Assembly: GCF_900496995.4 (NCBI RefSeq)
Contig: NC_044019.1
Location: forward strand, 682,001 to 746,000
Source: Aquila chrysaetos chrysaetos
Lineage: Eukaryota > Chordata > Aves > Accipitriformes > Accipitridae
Length of the DNA: 64,000 nucleotides
Direction of reading: 5' to 3'
The notes beneath the pieces are model-generated. The model was given only the letters and a program-made list of their open reading frames with translations, did not search any database and was not told the DNA's origin. The position numbers were made by a program, and so were the translations under genes. This document shows, piece after piece, positions 34,741 to 48,500 of this stretch. How positions within the stretch are numbered: the stretch's first letter is position 1; the number at the start of each line of letters is the position of its first letter.

Positions 34741-36845
34741 GGGTGGGAGCTCTGCCTTCGCAGCCGTGGGATCAACTATGCAACATTGCAGACTAGTGGT
34801 ATGACCGGAGATCAGCTGGTGGGTGGAGTGCGGGCTGAAGAAGGCCAGATGAGGTCTGAGCAAACCTGCGGTTGTCATAAAATAGCTGATCCGCTCGCTC
34901 GAAAGAAATGTTTTTAATCTCACTGGCATTAGAGGTTACAGTCAGTCATTCTCCAGGCAGGTGAATGGAATTCTTTATTGTGGCTATTTGGTTATATCTT
35001 GAATAGCAATAAGGATTATCCTCCAGATTTCTGCATCTCACTTGGAGCCTCTAGCATGTGTTTATAATTTTCCTCTCCCTTTCAGGCAATGCCAGCAATC
35101 TCCTGAAGTTCTTAAACTGAACCTGTGAAATTTAATGGCTGGCCAGTGTATCTGACATATTCTTCTAAAATACTGTTTCAAGTGTGCTTCTTATACTGAT
35201 TTATGATTTTTTTTCTCCAACAAAGTATCCACTGTATTTTATCAGTAGTATTTCTCATGCCATTCTTTGTCAGAAAGGAAGGTCAGGCCAACAATGCTTC
35301 TATGAATTTCCAAGGAGGAGCAGTAGGTGGCTGGCTTGGATTTCTTTAGTCTGTCTTTGCTGGTTTAAACAGGCCAAGGCTTTGTCATGGCAGGCACTAT
35401 CAGAGGTCTAGGGCTGGCCAGGTTCTGCCCCTTGACCCAAGTGCTGAAGCCGGCATGGTTGCAGACACACGAACAGGAGCAGGCTGGGGTCCTGGGCAGC
35501 GGTGCCGGCTCCAGGGACACCCCGTCCTGCCAGCGGTGCTGGGCCGGTACCGTGCAGGCGTTAGTGTCGTGTTCCAGTGCGTGCAGCTCAGACATGCTTC
35601 TCCGCTCTTGGTTGCTTTTCTTTTATGAGCCAGTAGTTTAAAACTTGAAATAAACAATGATAATTGCCTGATTTGAGGGGAGGACACTGCTTCTCTTCCT
35701 GAGCCAAAGGAATGACAATTTGTCAGAACATAAAAATACTGTAGGCTTTCCCTACACGCACGCTGCTCCCACCGCAGCCGGTCGGTTGACTTGGGACACT
35801 CCAGCGTCCCGGTACCAGATTTTGGGGAACCTCTTGTGTCACGTTGTCACCCTGGGGCGCACCCAAGGCTGGTGCCTTGCGTGGCACGGGGGCAGCCGGC
35901 GCAGCTCCGGGGCAGCGCATGCAGCGGGTTTACAGGCAGCGTTCGGTGGCAGGCGGGATGCTGAGCTTCATGAAACTGTAATTGCAAATGTAGGGTTGTG
36001 GTAATGAGGGAATTCAATGAATCCACAGATTTCATATCTCTGCTGACCCTTTGTGGCCCATAAAGGGTCTAAATACTGATTCCTCTTGTCTGTGGCCAAG
36101 AAGGAACAGTTAGTTCTTGTGTTTTTGAACAAGGCGGCATCATCTGGCAGCAGATTTGAGGCTTTATGGAGTCATAGTCTCTGTTTCTCAAAAGCTTTTT
36201 TCAGAAGTAATTTCTCTCACTGAACCTTTAATTGCTGCCCTCGCCCTGTGCAGCCCTTCCCTGCTCTTGTCGCATCCTCAGCCGTCACGTCCTTGTCTGA
36301 TGTGTGTCGTGGGGCTGCTCTCCTGCCACACAGCACATACGGTGAACGGTTTAACCTAAAGAGGCTCTGCTTCCCACCCCTGGGCACCGTGCACACAGAT
36401 CCTGGCTCTCCTCTGCCAAGAAGCCATGAGCAGGCAGGAGGAGGTGGCAATGCCGAGACAAGGAGCTGCGCCGGGACATTGCACAACCGCGAGGGTTTAC
36501 AGGAGGGATCCGGCTGCACCACGCACCAACGCGTGCCAGGAGGAGGCTGGCAGGGAAACTTCTTTTCTTTTCTATTCAAATTGTCATCCCACCCCTGTCA
36601 CCGCCGCAGCCAAGTGTTTCCAGCTTCCACATGAAATGACACAAGGCAATCTGCCACCTTGCCCTCCAACGTCCCCCCGGGGCAAGCCGCGGTGGGCACC
36701 GGCACTGTCGCCGTCCCTGCTCCCACCTTGCGGCACTGGGGCTCCTGCCGTGCCGCCCCTGCCCCGGCTCCCTGCAGCCTCTCCTCCAGGCCGGTGCCCG
36801 CGGCAGAGGGGTGACTGCTGCCTCCCGTTGCCCGCAGCTGCCCAG

Positions 36846-36887
36846 CCCGGTGCCTGGTGCCCGGTGCCCGGTGCTCGGTGCCCGGCA
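36846..36887 (+). repeat. (CCCGGTG)6 heptamer repeat
   Basis: Six tandem heptamers (CCCGGTG, with CCTGGTG and CTCGGTG variants) in a CpG-rich block. No gene association is seen. Confidence 0.9.
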
Positions 36888-38521
36888 CCTTGGCCCCAAA
36901 CACCCTGAGCATGGCCTCGGAAGCCGCTGAAGCTGAGACCCGCAGCCTGGGACAGACAGGCTCTTTTCCAGCCGAGCAGAAATCCACGGCTTGGCTCTCT
37001 GCTCTCTCCCATCTGCCCAAGTTTATTTTCCTTGTTTTCTGTTTATGAGCTAGGCGAGTATTGAATTTCCTGAAGTCATTGCCATCCATTGCCACAGGTC
37101 TCGCACACAAAGACTCCCTCGGTGCCAGGATCCAAGTTTTGCAATTGGACCGGTTCCCTTTCCCTCCAACCATTGTGGAAACAGCCTTTGTTTTGCTTCT
37201 GGATCTTGTTCATCAGGCCCAAATCAAGGGCCGCTCTCCAAAGCCTGGGTTTTTTGAAATTCGATTTCACTGCTTTAATGAAAACAGCATATTTCAGGGG
37301 ACAGGGCTGAGGTCCTTGAACAGTAGGATTTTTTCTGCAGGACTTGTATATCTCTGCAAAAGCTGCGCTGTCCAGTCCTGCCAGTTCCCTCTGAATAGCA
37401 AGAACTGGAGGGACGGGGCATGAACGCTCCTAAGGGACCTGTTAAAAGAGAAAGCTGGCTCAGAATCTCCATCCCAGCTGCAGACTGACAGCCAAGGCTG
37501 AACACCCCGCGCCCTCGGAGAGGTCTGGGAGCCTGGCAGGCGCGGGAGCCTCCTCGCCGTGTGCGCAGGGAGCAGGCTGCGGCAGCAGCTGCGCAGGATC
37601 GGCTGCAGCGGAGCGGGAACTGCCACCGCCGCGTTCCGGCTCCTCCAGGGCCCCGGTGCCTCTCTGGCCCTGAGGAATGTGGCTCCTTTCACTGGAGCCA
37701 CTCGTCGCCTCTGGTGGGAGATGCCTCTGCACCGTGTCCTGGCAAAGGACAGCCGTGCTCCTCCGTCCTGCGCAAGGCAGTCGCACCGACCTCAGACTTC
37801 CCGATGAAAACCCCATTTATTCTGGGCCTGTAGGAGAGGAATCCCCGTAACTGCATGCTCAGGCATGTGCCACAACTGCCCTCGTGTATGTCAGAGCCAG
37901 GGAACGGTTCTGTAATCACCCATTTTTATTTAATTGCAACGCCCCTGTCCCACTAACTGTTCCAGATGCTCTAATGGTTCCTAGCTCTGGGCTCTAAAAC
38001 ATGCTGTTCTTTTCACCCTGGTCCCCGCCCTTCAAGCACAAACAATGGTTTTGCTGGTTTTTGAGCCTTTTGTGTGCCAACGGGATGTGGGGAGAGAATC
38101 CCCTCCATGCCAAATTCAGTTGATAATAAAAAACAGGAAAGGAGCTCGATGCCAGCTTAGAAGGAGCTGAGCAGCCCCGGTCTGCTCGCCGCGGCGTGCG
38201 GATGTCGCCATCGCCCAGCAGCAGGGTGGGATGCGGGGGGAGGTGAGGGGAGAGGGACAGGGCGGAGGAGGCTGAAGTTTCACAGAGGGGCTTCAGCTCT
38301 GGCAAAGTTGAAACCTATGAGACCGCACACGCCAGCAGAGATGCTCCCCATGGCCCCTGGCCGTGGCTGCAGCACCCGGCAGGTGCTGGCTGCTCCCGAC
38401 GAGCACCAGGGATGGTACGGGGGCGAGGGGACCACCATGGACCATGGCAGCCTGGGTAGAGCCCTGTGCCAGGCACACCCGGGCGCTGCCTTTGTGCATC
38501 GGGAGGTGTACCAGGGGCTGC

Positions 38522-38574
38522 GAGCATCCCGTGCCCCGGCAGAGCCATGAGCATCCCATGCCTCGGCAATGCTG
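38522..38574 (+). repeat. Approx. 27-bp direct tandem duplication
   Basis: GAGCATCCCGTGCCCCGGCA and GAGCATCCCATGCCTCGGCA lie in tandem with a few substitutions. It is noncoding. Confidence 0.8.
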
Positions 38575-40562
38575 CTACCTGCACGCCCGCAGCCTGCCCC
38601 GCCAGCAGCCGGCGGATGCTGCGCTCGCGCTGCTTGGCACCGCTGCCCTTCGTGGTGGCTACTGGCCACGGGCAGGCGGCAAAGGCTTGTCCCCGTGGGA
38701 CCCCTGGCCCAGCCTTCTCAGCAGCCGGGCTGGGAAGCCTGGCTGCTCCGTCCTGCCCGCTGCACGGCTGTTGTGGGGCACTAATGGCCCCGGTTATTAA
38801 CAGCCCAGCATCACCTTTGCTGTCCCTTGGGGGAGCAGTTATCCCTGTCTCCGTGCTGATGGCAGAGATGGGGAGGAGCAGCCCTGGCTGCAGCCGGAAA
38901 ATTGGTGTTATCAGCACTGGGGGCACATGGGGCTGGCGGCTGGAGGAAGAGGACCCTGGCTCCCAGGACTGCTTGTTGCTATAGTCTCTGCAGGTTCCTA
39001 CATCTCCTCTTTTATCCCTTCTTTATATATATTTCAGAATGATATAAATTCTCCGCTATGAACCCCGCTGTGTGAGCACAAAAGAGAAGTTGCAGGCGGG
39101 CCTAAGAGAAAGGGAGGATAAAAAAAACCACAGGAGAAAATTAATAAAGCATTTGAGAAAGGGAGGGGGCGCCTCGCTGGGAAAGTGTGTAGCACACAGG
39201 GCTCCCCAAAGCACATCAAAGCCTGACTCTGAAATTAGCCCAACTGTTGGGAATGTAAAGCAGGGGATTCTCCCACTGGGCTGTGGATTGAGAGTCTCCC
39301 CACGGGCTGCGAGGCACTGACATTTGTATTTATCCAGGCTAGAAGCTCCATCATGGAGCTTTTCAAAGGGCACTGCTGGGACGCAGCAGGCCACCTCCCC
39401 AGCATGGCAAACACTGCACTTTTAATTACTGCTCCGAGACGGCACATGTGCCCGACCCCCACACTAATTCTTGTTGCAATTACAGCGATCTAATTGAGTT
39501 TATTCACTCTCTGCAGCTTTTGTGTCTTTCTTTCTTGCACTCCCTGCCGGTGAGAGCCGGGGCCTCCATTGATCTGCTAGGTAGTAATATGGGCAATGCC
39601 GGCGTGCCGCCCCTCGGGGTCCCGCCAGCCTTATTGTGTCCATTGAGCTGCCATCGCTGCTGGGAAATGCCAAATCCCTCCCGAGCCAGAGCCCTGCCCG
39701 GCAGCGGGGTGACCCCTCCGCCGGCTCAGACGCCGAGCCGCGCTCGCAGCATTTCACCACGGCGGCGTGCGGCGTGTGCTCGACATTTTGTTTGGAGAAG
39801 CAATTTTACATTTTTATAGGAAAATTACTTCCAATTAACAGAGAAATTATGCCATGGAAGTCACAAATAGGCTCTCTGCGTGCGGGGATGATGAGCTGTC
39901 CAATGGGGACCATAAAGGTCTCCAGCGACGTTCATGCAGCTGGAGGAGAAGCCGGAGCCTTTTGGCCCCGGGCAGTCGGGGGGCCCCGTGTCCCCTCGCC
40001 TCACTTTCTGGAGTTGCCCCAGGGAGGTGTGAGACCCAGCAGGTTCCCAACCAGAAAACGCACCTGCCCGTCGGGCAGGAAAGGGCTTTTGGAAAGGGGG
40101 GGTCTCTGGGCGCTGCCGCCGTCTCCCGGTTGCCTGTGCGCTCTGTGCCCGGCGAGCATCGCCTGCCCTGCAACGCCCATAGCGGAGGCTGTGGAGCTCG
40201 CCAGAAAAGTGCCTTAGCAGTAAGCCGGTTATTAGCCAGGTACCTAGACCTCTGTGCCTAGTGGATGCAATTACATATCTAAATAATTATCTCATTACAG
40301 GCTGGAGGCCATGCCTTGCACCTGCAGCAGACTCTGGCAAGCACTGCGGGGTCTGGAACGAGGACCCAGCCGTCTTCTGCCCAGCGGGGCCGGGTGGCAT
40401 TAGGGAGTCCCAGGCATGTTATTGGGAAGAGCCCCTGGATGCCACCCCTCCAGCTTTTGCTTTTATATGCTAGCAAATTTTGATGTCTAGTGAAAAAAAA
40501 AAAATCTCCCCCATTTGCAAGCTACCCTTGGAAATATTTTACTTTTGACTAGAAATCAAATC

Positions 40563-40607
40563 AAAATCCACTTAGTTTTTTGATAAAATCCACTTAGGTT
40601 TTTTGGT
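40563..40607 (+). repeat. 22-23-bp direct tandem duplication
   Basis: AAAATCCACTTAG(G)TTTTTTG occurs twice in tandem with one base inserted in the second copy. Confidence 0.85.
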
Positions 40608-42049
40608 CTCTTTGGGAGTAGATTTTGCCTCCTCTTTTCCATCACTCTCAGCTCTTCTTTCTGTTTTTTCACTTCCCTCCTTGCTGTCTCCCTGGATTAC
40701 GGGGCAGTGGGGGGACATGAACCACGCTCCCAGCACAGCAGCCCAGCCACAGGGTCTGCTGCCACTGCTTGCTGGAGTGGCCTCCTGCTTTTTCAAGCCT
40801 ATTTGATGAAAAATAATAAAAATAAAGCATATTGGTGCTTGAAATTAAAACTTTCTCGTGCAATATTAACTGAAGAAATGCTGGACCTTCTGCAGGGAAA
40901 AGAAACGGGGCACGCACCTGAGACGGCCAGCAGGCACCGGTGCCAGGACCGAGCACCCGCGGGAGCAGCCGTGCGACGGCCGCCATGCCGCAGGGTGAGC
41001 CGGGACCCCTGGGGGCACCCCCCATCCCCAGAGGCTCCCGGAGAAGAACCTTTTCTTGGAGAGCCCTGGTGGGAACATCTGCCCGTGGCTTCTGTGGATG
41101 CTCTCGAAGAGGGAGCTGAGCAGACACATGGTAACTGGCAACCAGCCCAATGAGGGAGGAGGGGGAGGAATTAACTCTCATTTAAGTCCACTTTTGTTGT
41201 AAATAAACTATAATCACTTCAAACCTTTTGCTTAATCAGAAAAGGATGTTGAACATTAAGCAAACAGTCGGCAGGCTTGTCTTACTGCTGGATTAGAGAT
41301 ATTAAATGCCAGCAATACTTGCTTTTTTTAATCTGTCCTGCAGCTGCATTATTAAAACAAACACATTTGCAGACCTGCAAAAAACCTAAATGAAAACAAA
41401 AGATGAGATTGAAGCTTTCCCAAGGGCAATATCTGAAATCTGGACAATTTTAAAATCTACGTTTAGTCTTCATCTTTTGAACCAAATAATGGAGGGAAAT
41501 GACACATAATAAAATTAACCACTGGAATTAGCAGCATATTCTCTAACGGAGCCAGATTAAAATCTAGTAACCTCTCGTGGTGCGGAGACAGCACCTCCAG
41601 AGCCCGCACACTGCTCCCCGTCAGCACGGCCTGGGGCTCCTTCTGCGGTCCTGGTTTTCTGTTGGAGAGAGCAAGCAGCCTTTGGTCTTACAAGGATGCA
41701 ACTTTTTGCAGTAACTGGTGGTTTTTCTTAAAGCTCCAACTTCTGGACTCCAGTGAATGCACCCAGAGGGAGACTTTTGCAGGAGTTCATTAAACTCTCA
41801 CCTTTTTTTGAAAAAAATGAAGGTTTCTCGCTTCCTTGGTGGCAGAGAAAAGCTTGAAAGTATGATGCCTAAGAGTCCATCTGGAGCTGAAGAGAAGCAC
41901 ATATTCATAATTTTTTCAAGATTTGAGCACTTGTGCTGGTCAGGGAGCCGCAGCCGGGCCCCGAGAGCTTCGAGAAGCCCCAGGGAGAGCTGAAGGGACA
42001 TGGCCAGTGTCTGCCGGGGCATGAAACTCTGCTTTCCCAGAACTGCCCC

Positions 42050-42320
42050 CAAAATAGGTAACAGGGGGACGGGCAGGGGCACAGCCCGGGCGCGGGGGTG
42101 ACGGCGACAGCCGGTGCATCGTGGGGTGGCCCCGGCTGGAGCGAGCAGATCCCGAGAGCGCGGCACGCCGGGCAGCTGCCCGACATGGGAGCCGGCCCCG
42201 GGGGGGGGGCACCGAGGACGAGGCATCGCCCCGTGAGGACAGGAGCAGAGCGCGGGGTCCTGCCCTCGGACTGGGGCGCGAGCGGGCCCCTCCTCGCCCA
42301 GCTGGAGTTACGCAGCCTCT
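42050..42320. other. Orphan CpG-rich block with G10 run
   Basis: High GC with many CpG, including a G10 run at 42200-42209. No recognisable exon or family match in either strand's frames. Confidence 0.5.
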
Positions 42321-45019
42321 GCCACCCTGCCCAGAGCTCTGGCATCCTTTTGTTCCTCCCTCCAGCCCCGGGGACAATAAAACCAGATTTTAAAGGAACC
42401 AGAGGAAAATGCCAGCTCCGCGGGGCTGGGTAGGCTGGGACGTGCAGCTGTCTCAGGACGGCAGAGTTAAAGTGAGTGTCCGTTGCTGACAGGGATGCCA
42501 GCCAGCAATTTATTTTCCACATTAATTTTGATTATGAGTTCTTATATGGTTGCAGAGGCCAATTTTCACAAGGGAAATTTCCCCCCTACACACACAGGAC
42601 AACAAATCAGATTGACCTAAAGTTGTTCTTTCCTAAATTTCTTGTGGAATCTTGGCTGGATACAAGTTGTCTCAAATGCAATTACACTGTCATAAATAAT
42701 TTTCCACCTCTTTTTTCTGTCTCAACCATCCCGCTCCCCTGCGGTCAGTGGAAATTTCCCCCTTTTATTAGGTTAGACTCATTGGCACTGAGAAAAACTC
42801 TGCGCTCATGGCATCATTGTCTGCACTGAGCCAAATCCTCAGAGATCTCCCTCCCACTAACACAAAAACCGGGGCCGGGGCTGGATAGCGAAGCCTGTAG
42901 CTGGGTGATGAGCTGCCACCCTTCCACGAGCCAGTGGTCTCCCTGCCCTGACTGGGGAAACACCCACCTGAGTGTCATTAACTTTGAGTACCCGCATAAA
43001 CCTTGGGAAGCTCAGGAGCCGGAGCATCAGCTCTCCGCTGGGGTGAGGAGGTACGGGTTAAAGCTTGTGCTTCGAGTCAAATACGTGCTAGAAATGCTTT
43101 GCTGCAGTTAGATGTTAGCGAAGGGTTATTATACACACATTTCTCAAGTTTTTGGCCAAAATACACCGTTTTCTAGCGCCTGCTCAGCTCCTGAGCCACT
43201 CCCTGCGCTTTCCTCATGGCAGAGGCAGTCGTATGTGGCCGAGTCCTTCCAGACAAAGGGCTCGGCAATGTGACTAACATCTGCCACATGTGGACACGTC
43301 CTTCTGCTATTTAGTACTTGACTGTGCTCTTTTTTACTGTGCCTTTCATACGAGCTGCATCCCCAAACCACTTCACAGAGCAGACTAATTAAAATCATGG
43401 GTACAAAGCCATGCAGGGAGAAAAAGCCCTCTTTAAGCCTTCCAGAGAGTAGGGGGGTCACGTTCAGCCCCCAGGCTGCTCTGCAGGGTGAGGGGTAGAT
43501 CCCTCCCTGGGCTCAGTCACACCCAGGCCAAGCCTGGGCAGATTTCATTAATTCAGCCCCTTCAAGGGCTGGTAAACACTTTTCAAGGGTCATTAGAAGT
43601 ATTACTGGTCCTGAAAGCCCCGTGTTCCTAGCGGGACCATCGCACTCTGGCTGCCAGCAGGAGCTGGGGCACGTGGCAGAGTGGGACAGCCATGGTGGGG
43701 ACGGTGGGAGGCTGTGGCTGCCCCGGGTTTATCCCTGAAGAGCTGCCCAGCTCCTCCGCATTTCCAAACATGAGGATGCTGCCTCTGCCGCCGACCGAAG
43801 GGGGAAGGACTGAGTGTCCCCAGCCTTTGCAAACCGCTCCGGGTGCCTGCCGGCAGTCTGCAGGACACGAACGGGGCGTCTCAGGCTACAGATCCAGTTT
43901 TGCAATGGTGCAGTAAAGCCTCAAACAGTTGGATGCATCGTCTGCAGTGAGAGGTTTGTTTCTTGACACTTACTTCACTGCCCTCCCAGACATGGGACCG
44001 TCTCGCTCTGTCCTTACAGGGGTTCTGGTTTTTGTCCGAATGAGGAGTGCTCATCCTCCTCCCATTCCCGTGACTGTGTGTTTTGAATTAAATCATATCG
44101 GAGACATTCAGGAAAGTGTGAAGTAATTTTTATTTGGAGGATGAAGAAGTGTGGGGGAAATAAAATAAGATGATTTGATGAAATTGTGCTGTCCAATATT
44201 AGTAACTGATTAACAGGAAAATATAGAGGAGTCTGCAACCATGAGCCATGTGAGAGCACTGCCAAGACTGTGAGCCATATTACTCAATGAGTGGAAAGTC
44301 CAGGTAAAGCCCATCCCCTGGCTACACATGTGGTAGTGATTTGGGCAGATCCTCTGTAAGAGCGGCTGACATCATGGCAAGAGGTATTTACAGCCGACAA
44401 GGAGAGCTCGGCACGGACCTTGGCCCCCTCCCCTTTTTTTTTGTTTTATTCTGAGCTGTTATTATAAAGTATTATTTATGAAGTGGTGAGAGCATGAGCA
44501 GCACAGCCCTGCCAAACTTAAAGCACTTTTCATTTAACAGAATGAAAATTATTTTAACATGAGTATCTGAAGCAAAGATTCGCGGGTTCTGGACAGCTTT
44601 ATAGAGGCAGGCTATAAATTCTGAGCTCGCAAACGTATTTTCTTCACCAATAGGCTTCTCTTCACCTCTGAAAGTTTATTTTCAATAAACACAAGCTAAC
44701 GCTCCAACAGTTTCCAGAGGAGGATGTTAGCAGCTCTTACTGTATCTAATCAACTGCGATCCGTGAATCGTTCCAGCGAGACACTTAGAGACATGTTTTC
44801 GTGCCGTCCCAGCGCTGCGCTATTGCACAAGGCTCACCTCCAGCTGCCGGGGTCAGGGGGGAGCATCGCTACGGGCTCATCCATTACAGACCTGATCCAA
44901 GGCCACCGGAGGCAGCAGGACTCGTTCCGCTGACATCTCTGAGCTTTCCATTAAGCTGCAACAGAACAAATGTCTATTCGGTGCACCCACTTAACTCCTC
45001 TGACAGAGGTCAAGCTCTG

Positions 45020-45560
45020 AGTCCATGGGAACGGGCCAGCCCGGGCTTCGAGCGGAGCCCTCGCCCACCCCGAGCTCCAGCAGCGCCGGCCGCACCGGCC
45101 CCGACCCGGCTGCCCGCGCCGGAGAGATTTCCTCAAAGAGGAAAGGGAGAGGCACCCCGCTCCCTTCCCCTCTCCATGCCGCCGCTGTCCCTTCGGTCGC
45201 GGTGGGCTGCTTGCCCCCCGGAGCGGGAGGACGCCCTGCAGAGAGCGACCACTCGTCCCTCGGGCGATTCGGGAAGGCGCTTGAGCCCTGCCCTGGCAGG
45301 AGCCGCCTTCTTGTCTGGATGTGACTGCCTGTGCTCACACGGACGCAGAACATCACCCGAGCGAGGCCGACACCAGGGACGTCCTGCTCATCTGCTTATT
45401 TAGGAGGACACTTTCCTCTTTTCCAGTCTCCTTCTCTCCCGCTCTTTGTCCCTGCGATCGCCGGGGACACGCAGCAGCGCGGGGGCAGCCGTGGTGCTGC
45501 CGGGGGAGCGGGGCGATGCTCCAGCCTGAGCGGGGCCAGCCCGAGGGGGCCGGGAGGCAG
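45020..45560. other. Orphan CpG-rich block
   Basis: CpG-dense sequence about as rich as the CDCA8/AIRIM promoter but with no recognisable coding exon nearby. It could be an upstream alternative promoter or noncoding first exon of the next gene (RSPO1 by synteny), a lncRNA promoter, or simply GC-rich avian DNA. Boundaries were set by eye. Confidence 0.5.
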
Positions 45561-48500
45561 AGGAGCGGAGCGAGGGGGTGCCAGTGCAAAACCTGGATGA
45601 AAAAAACCTTGTGGCTGAAAAACCACCAGAGCCCCCTCTGCCTCCACCCTGCCACCTGCTGCAGCACAGTCCAGGACCCAAAGTCAGGGAAACGTACGAT
45701 GGTTTTCAAACGTGCAATCGGGCGCAAAATCCGCTCGCAAAAGCCAGCCATCAGTCGCAGGCTGGTGGGGCTGTGAGGCCCTGGCCCACGCTTGGGTACA
45801 TTTTGCATAGAGATGGAGACCCGGATCTCAGGTGACCTCCGTTTCTGACACTCGGAGGTGACCTGCTGACACTGCGATGTTTTGCTTTGCTTCCCTGTCC
45901 GGGCCAAACGCAGCCAGCGGGGTATTTGTGTTTCTTTCTCACATAGCTTAGAATGCCAATTGCTGTCATATTATTCTTGTTTGGGATTTCATGTCAGTTC
46001 AGTATGCTACTGAAATGTATCCTCCCCACAGACGAAGGCTGTTGGGAAACCACAAGCTTCGTGAAATTCAAAATTGGTAAGCAACAAAATTATGAAACCA
46101 CAGGAAATGAAATGAGCAATTCCTGCAATTCTTGCTTTTTCCCTCAACTCCTCCATTGCTCTTAGAAAAATGTGCGTTAAATGGGGCGTTAGCAAATGCT
46201 TCCTGTCCTCTAGTAAGATTCCCGGCTTTCTGAGTGTGGAGTGGGTGCTGAGAAGGATGGAGGGGAAGAGCTGTAGAGGGTAATGCTGACTCATACCAAC
46301 AGATACCACAAAGCTGGGAGTGAAAAAAATACATCAGGATCAGTGGAAAGAGGATGACAGGAGACCCCCACAACAATAGGCAGTGACATCTGTGACCCGC
46401 CAGCACACAAGATGTACGCCGAGGGCAGCCTGGTGGCTTGGAGAGCAGCGGCTCGCTCCTTGCTCTGCTCTGTGTTTTATGGGTTGATACTTTGTCTTGC
46501 TGTTTGCACCACTGCAGCGGGACGGCTCAGCGCTGCTGCTCTGCCTGTTGTCTCCATCTCACACCATGGTGCAGGACTGCACAGTGAGCGTGCACGATGC
46601 CAGCTCTGTGCCTGGCATTGGGCAAGTCATTGACCTCTCGGTCAGATGGGGTGTTGGTCCTTCCCAACCTCATGGGGAGAAAGCTACTGATTTTGGCAAC
46701 ATCAACCACTGCGAAGTGACCCATAACAGGTGCAGTGCGGCTCACAGCATGTCTCCTTGCTGAGTCGAGCCTTGTCCTGTGATGTGGAGCCCTGGAGTCC
46801 TTCATCCTCTCTCAACTTTTTGTTGCAAGTGCAATTATAGACTAAGCGGCAAACGGGCTGATGTGATTCTGACTATGGTTGCGCTTCTCTATTGCAATTT
46901 GGTTTGCATTTCGCTGTTGACATGTTTATGGAGTGATGATGCTGGGGCAACGGCCCCTGTGGATAAGTGAGACACATCGGCATTTTTTCCCCTGTTTGAA
47001 GAACACACTAGTTGCATGAATAGCCAGAAGCTGGAAGCTGTGGTTCAGCTAAATCCAGGACTCCATGATGCTCCAAGGCATGATTCGCGCTGCTTCACAA
47101 GAAGAGCGACTGCAGCAGCCTCAGACCTTTTCCTCACATCACCAAGGTGCAGCTCTAGCCTGGCTTTGGAAAGGCAGGCCAACACCTTGCAAGTGAGCAA
47201 ATCAGCAGGGTGCTGCTTGCAGTTGTTCTTAAGCTTCATCTTGCTTTTAGCAAGGGAGAGGGTGATGGTGGGGTCTGTGGACTGCAAACACCCACGCATC
47301 ATCTCCGGACGTACGGGTTTGCAGAGGGGATGAGAGGTTGCCAGTGTTCAAGCCGCAGCGTGCGATTCAGTAATTTATCCTTCCAGGGCAGACTTACTGC
47401 ATTTTTTGTGAACAATTTCACCCGTAGTGTAGGTGTCAGAGTGACTGCTTGTACAACACGGAGGATGAGACAGGGTCTCTGCTGGCTACGTGCTGCGGCA
47501 CGCACCCCTCGTGCCGGGCCCGTTAGCCCAGAGCAGCGTCTTTGGAGAGGATGGAAGAGCACTGCCGTGTTGCTTTGGTCGACACCGTCTCTGTGGGATG
47601 AAACAGGAGCGACAGTAAGCCCTGCTCTGCAGATTCCTCCAAATCCTTTATCAAGCGGCTCAGCGAGGGCCAGCTACCTTGAGGAATGTACTTTGCCATT
47701 CGAGAGATTGTCACAGCCCGCAGAGAGAGAAGCGGCAGCTCCCGAGCACTCGGCAGCGCGTTGGGGAGAGCAGCTGCCTCTGTGCATCGTGCGTTGCTGG
47801 CTCCGGCAGGATGTCCTGGTGCCTCAGATGAGCTGCGAGTCTCCAGGATTTCCCCAAGAAATGTCAAGGGACAGTGCAGATGCTTTTCAATAACAAGGAA
47901 ATATTCCCTGAATGAAACCAGATCTGTTTATTTTGAGTTCACTGTTGCAAATCATTGCAAAGAGAACCCAGTCCTACAGAATGGATCCAATGTGGATGTG
48001 AACCACATGAGGTGCAGGTTTGATCCAGCACAGAAACATTTTGAATTTGCTTTTTTTAATCTAATTTCTTATTGAAACAATGTGGTTTGCATGAAGGTTT
48101 TGATGTTTTGTTTTAAAACCACACATCTAATTTTAAATGTTTAAGGCTTATAAATAATACAGGAATTTTGATGCAGCCAAAGAAGATCTCATGCGAGAAA
48201 CAGATAAATCAGTAAATCAGTACCTCATTTACATGTTTAACATGTGCCACATTTCATTCCCCATCCTCCTTGGATGGGACTCAAAGGGACTCTCCAAAGA
48301 ATTTGCCCCCACATCCCTGCTTCATCCTGAGATAGAAACAAATTCCAGTTTGGAAAAAACATCTTTTATCACAGATGTCAGCAATTAAATTGTCCATTAA
48401 ATAAAACATTCGCTCACCTTATTTTTCCCTTTTCTTATTTGCTAAGATGAGAAGTATTTCCCTCCGTAGCCGCATTCCACCAGGAAGACTTCCCGACACA

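Larger units (their letters stand above)
34750..45000. other. Intergenic, no gene seen
   Basis: Several CpG-rich blocks (about 36.65-36.9, 37.5-37.66, 38.16-38.75, 42.05-42.3 kb) sit between AT-rich islands (35.1-35.3, 39.46-39.54, 41.17-41.56, 44.45-44.72 kb). Short tandem duplications are listed separately. No coding exon was recognised. Confidence 0.6.
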
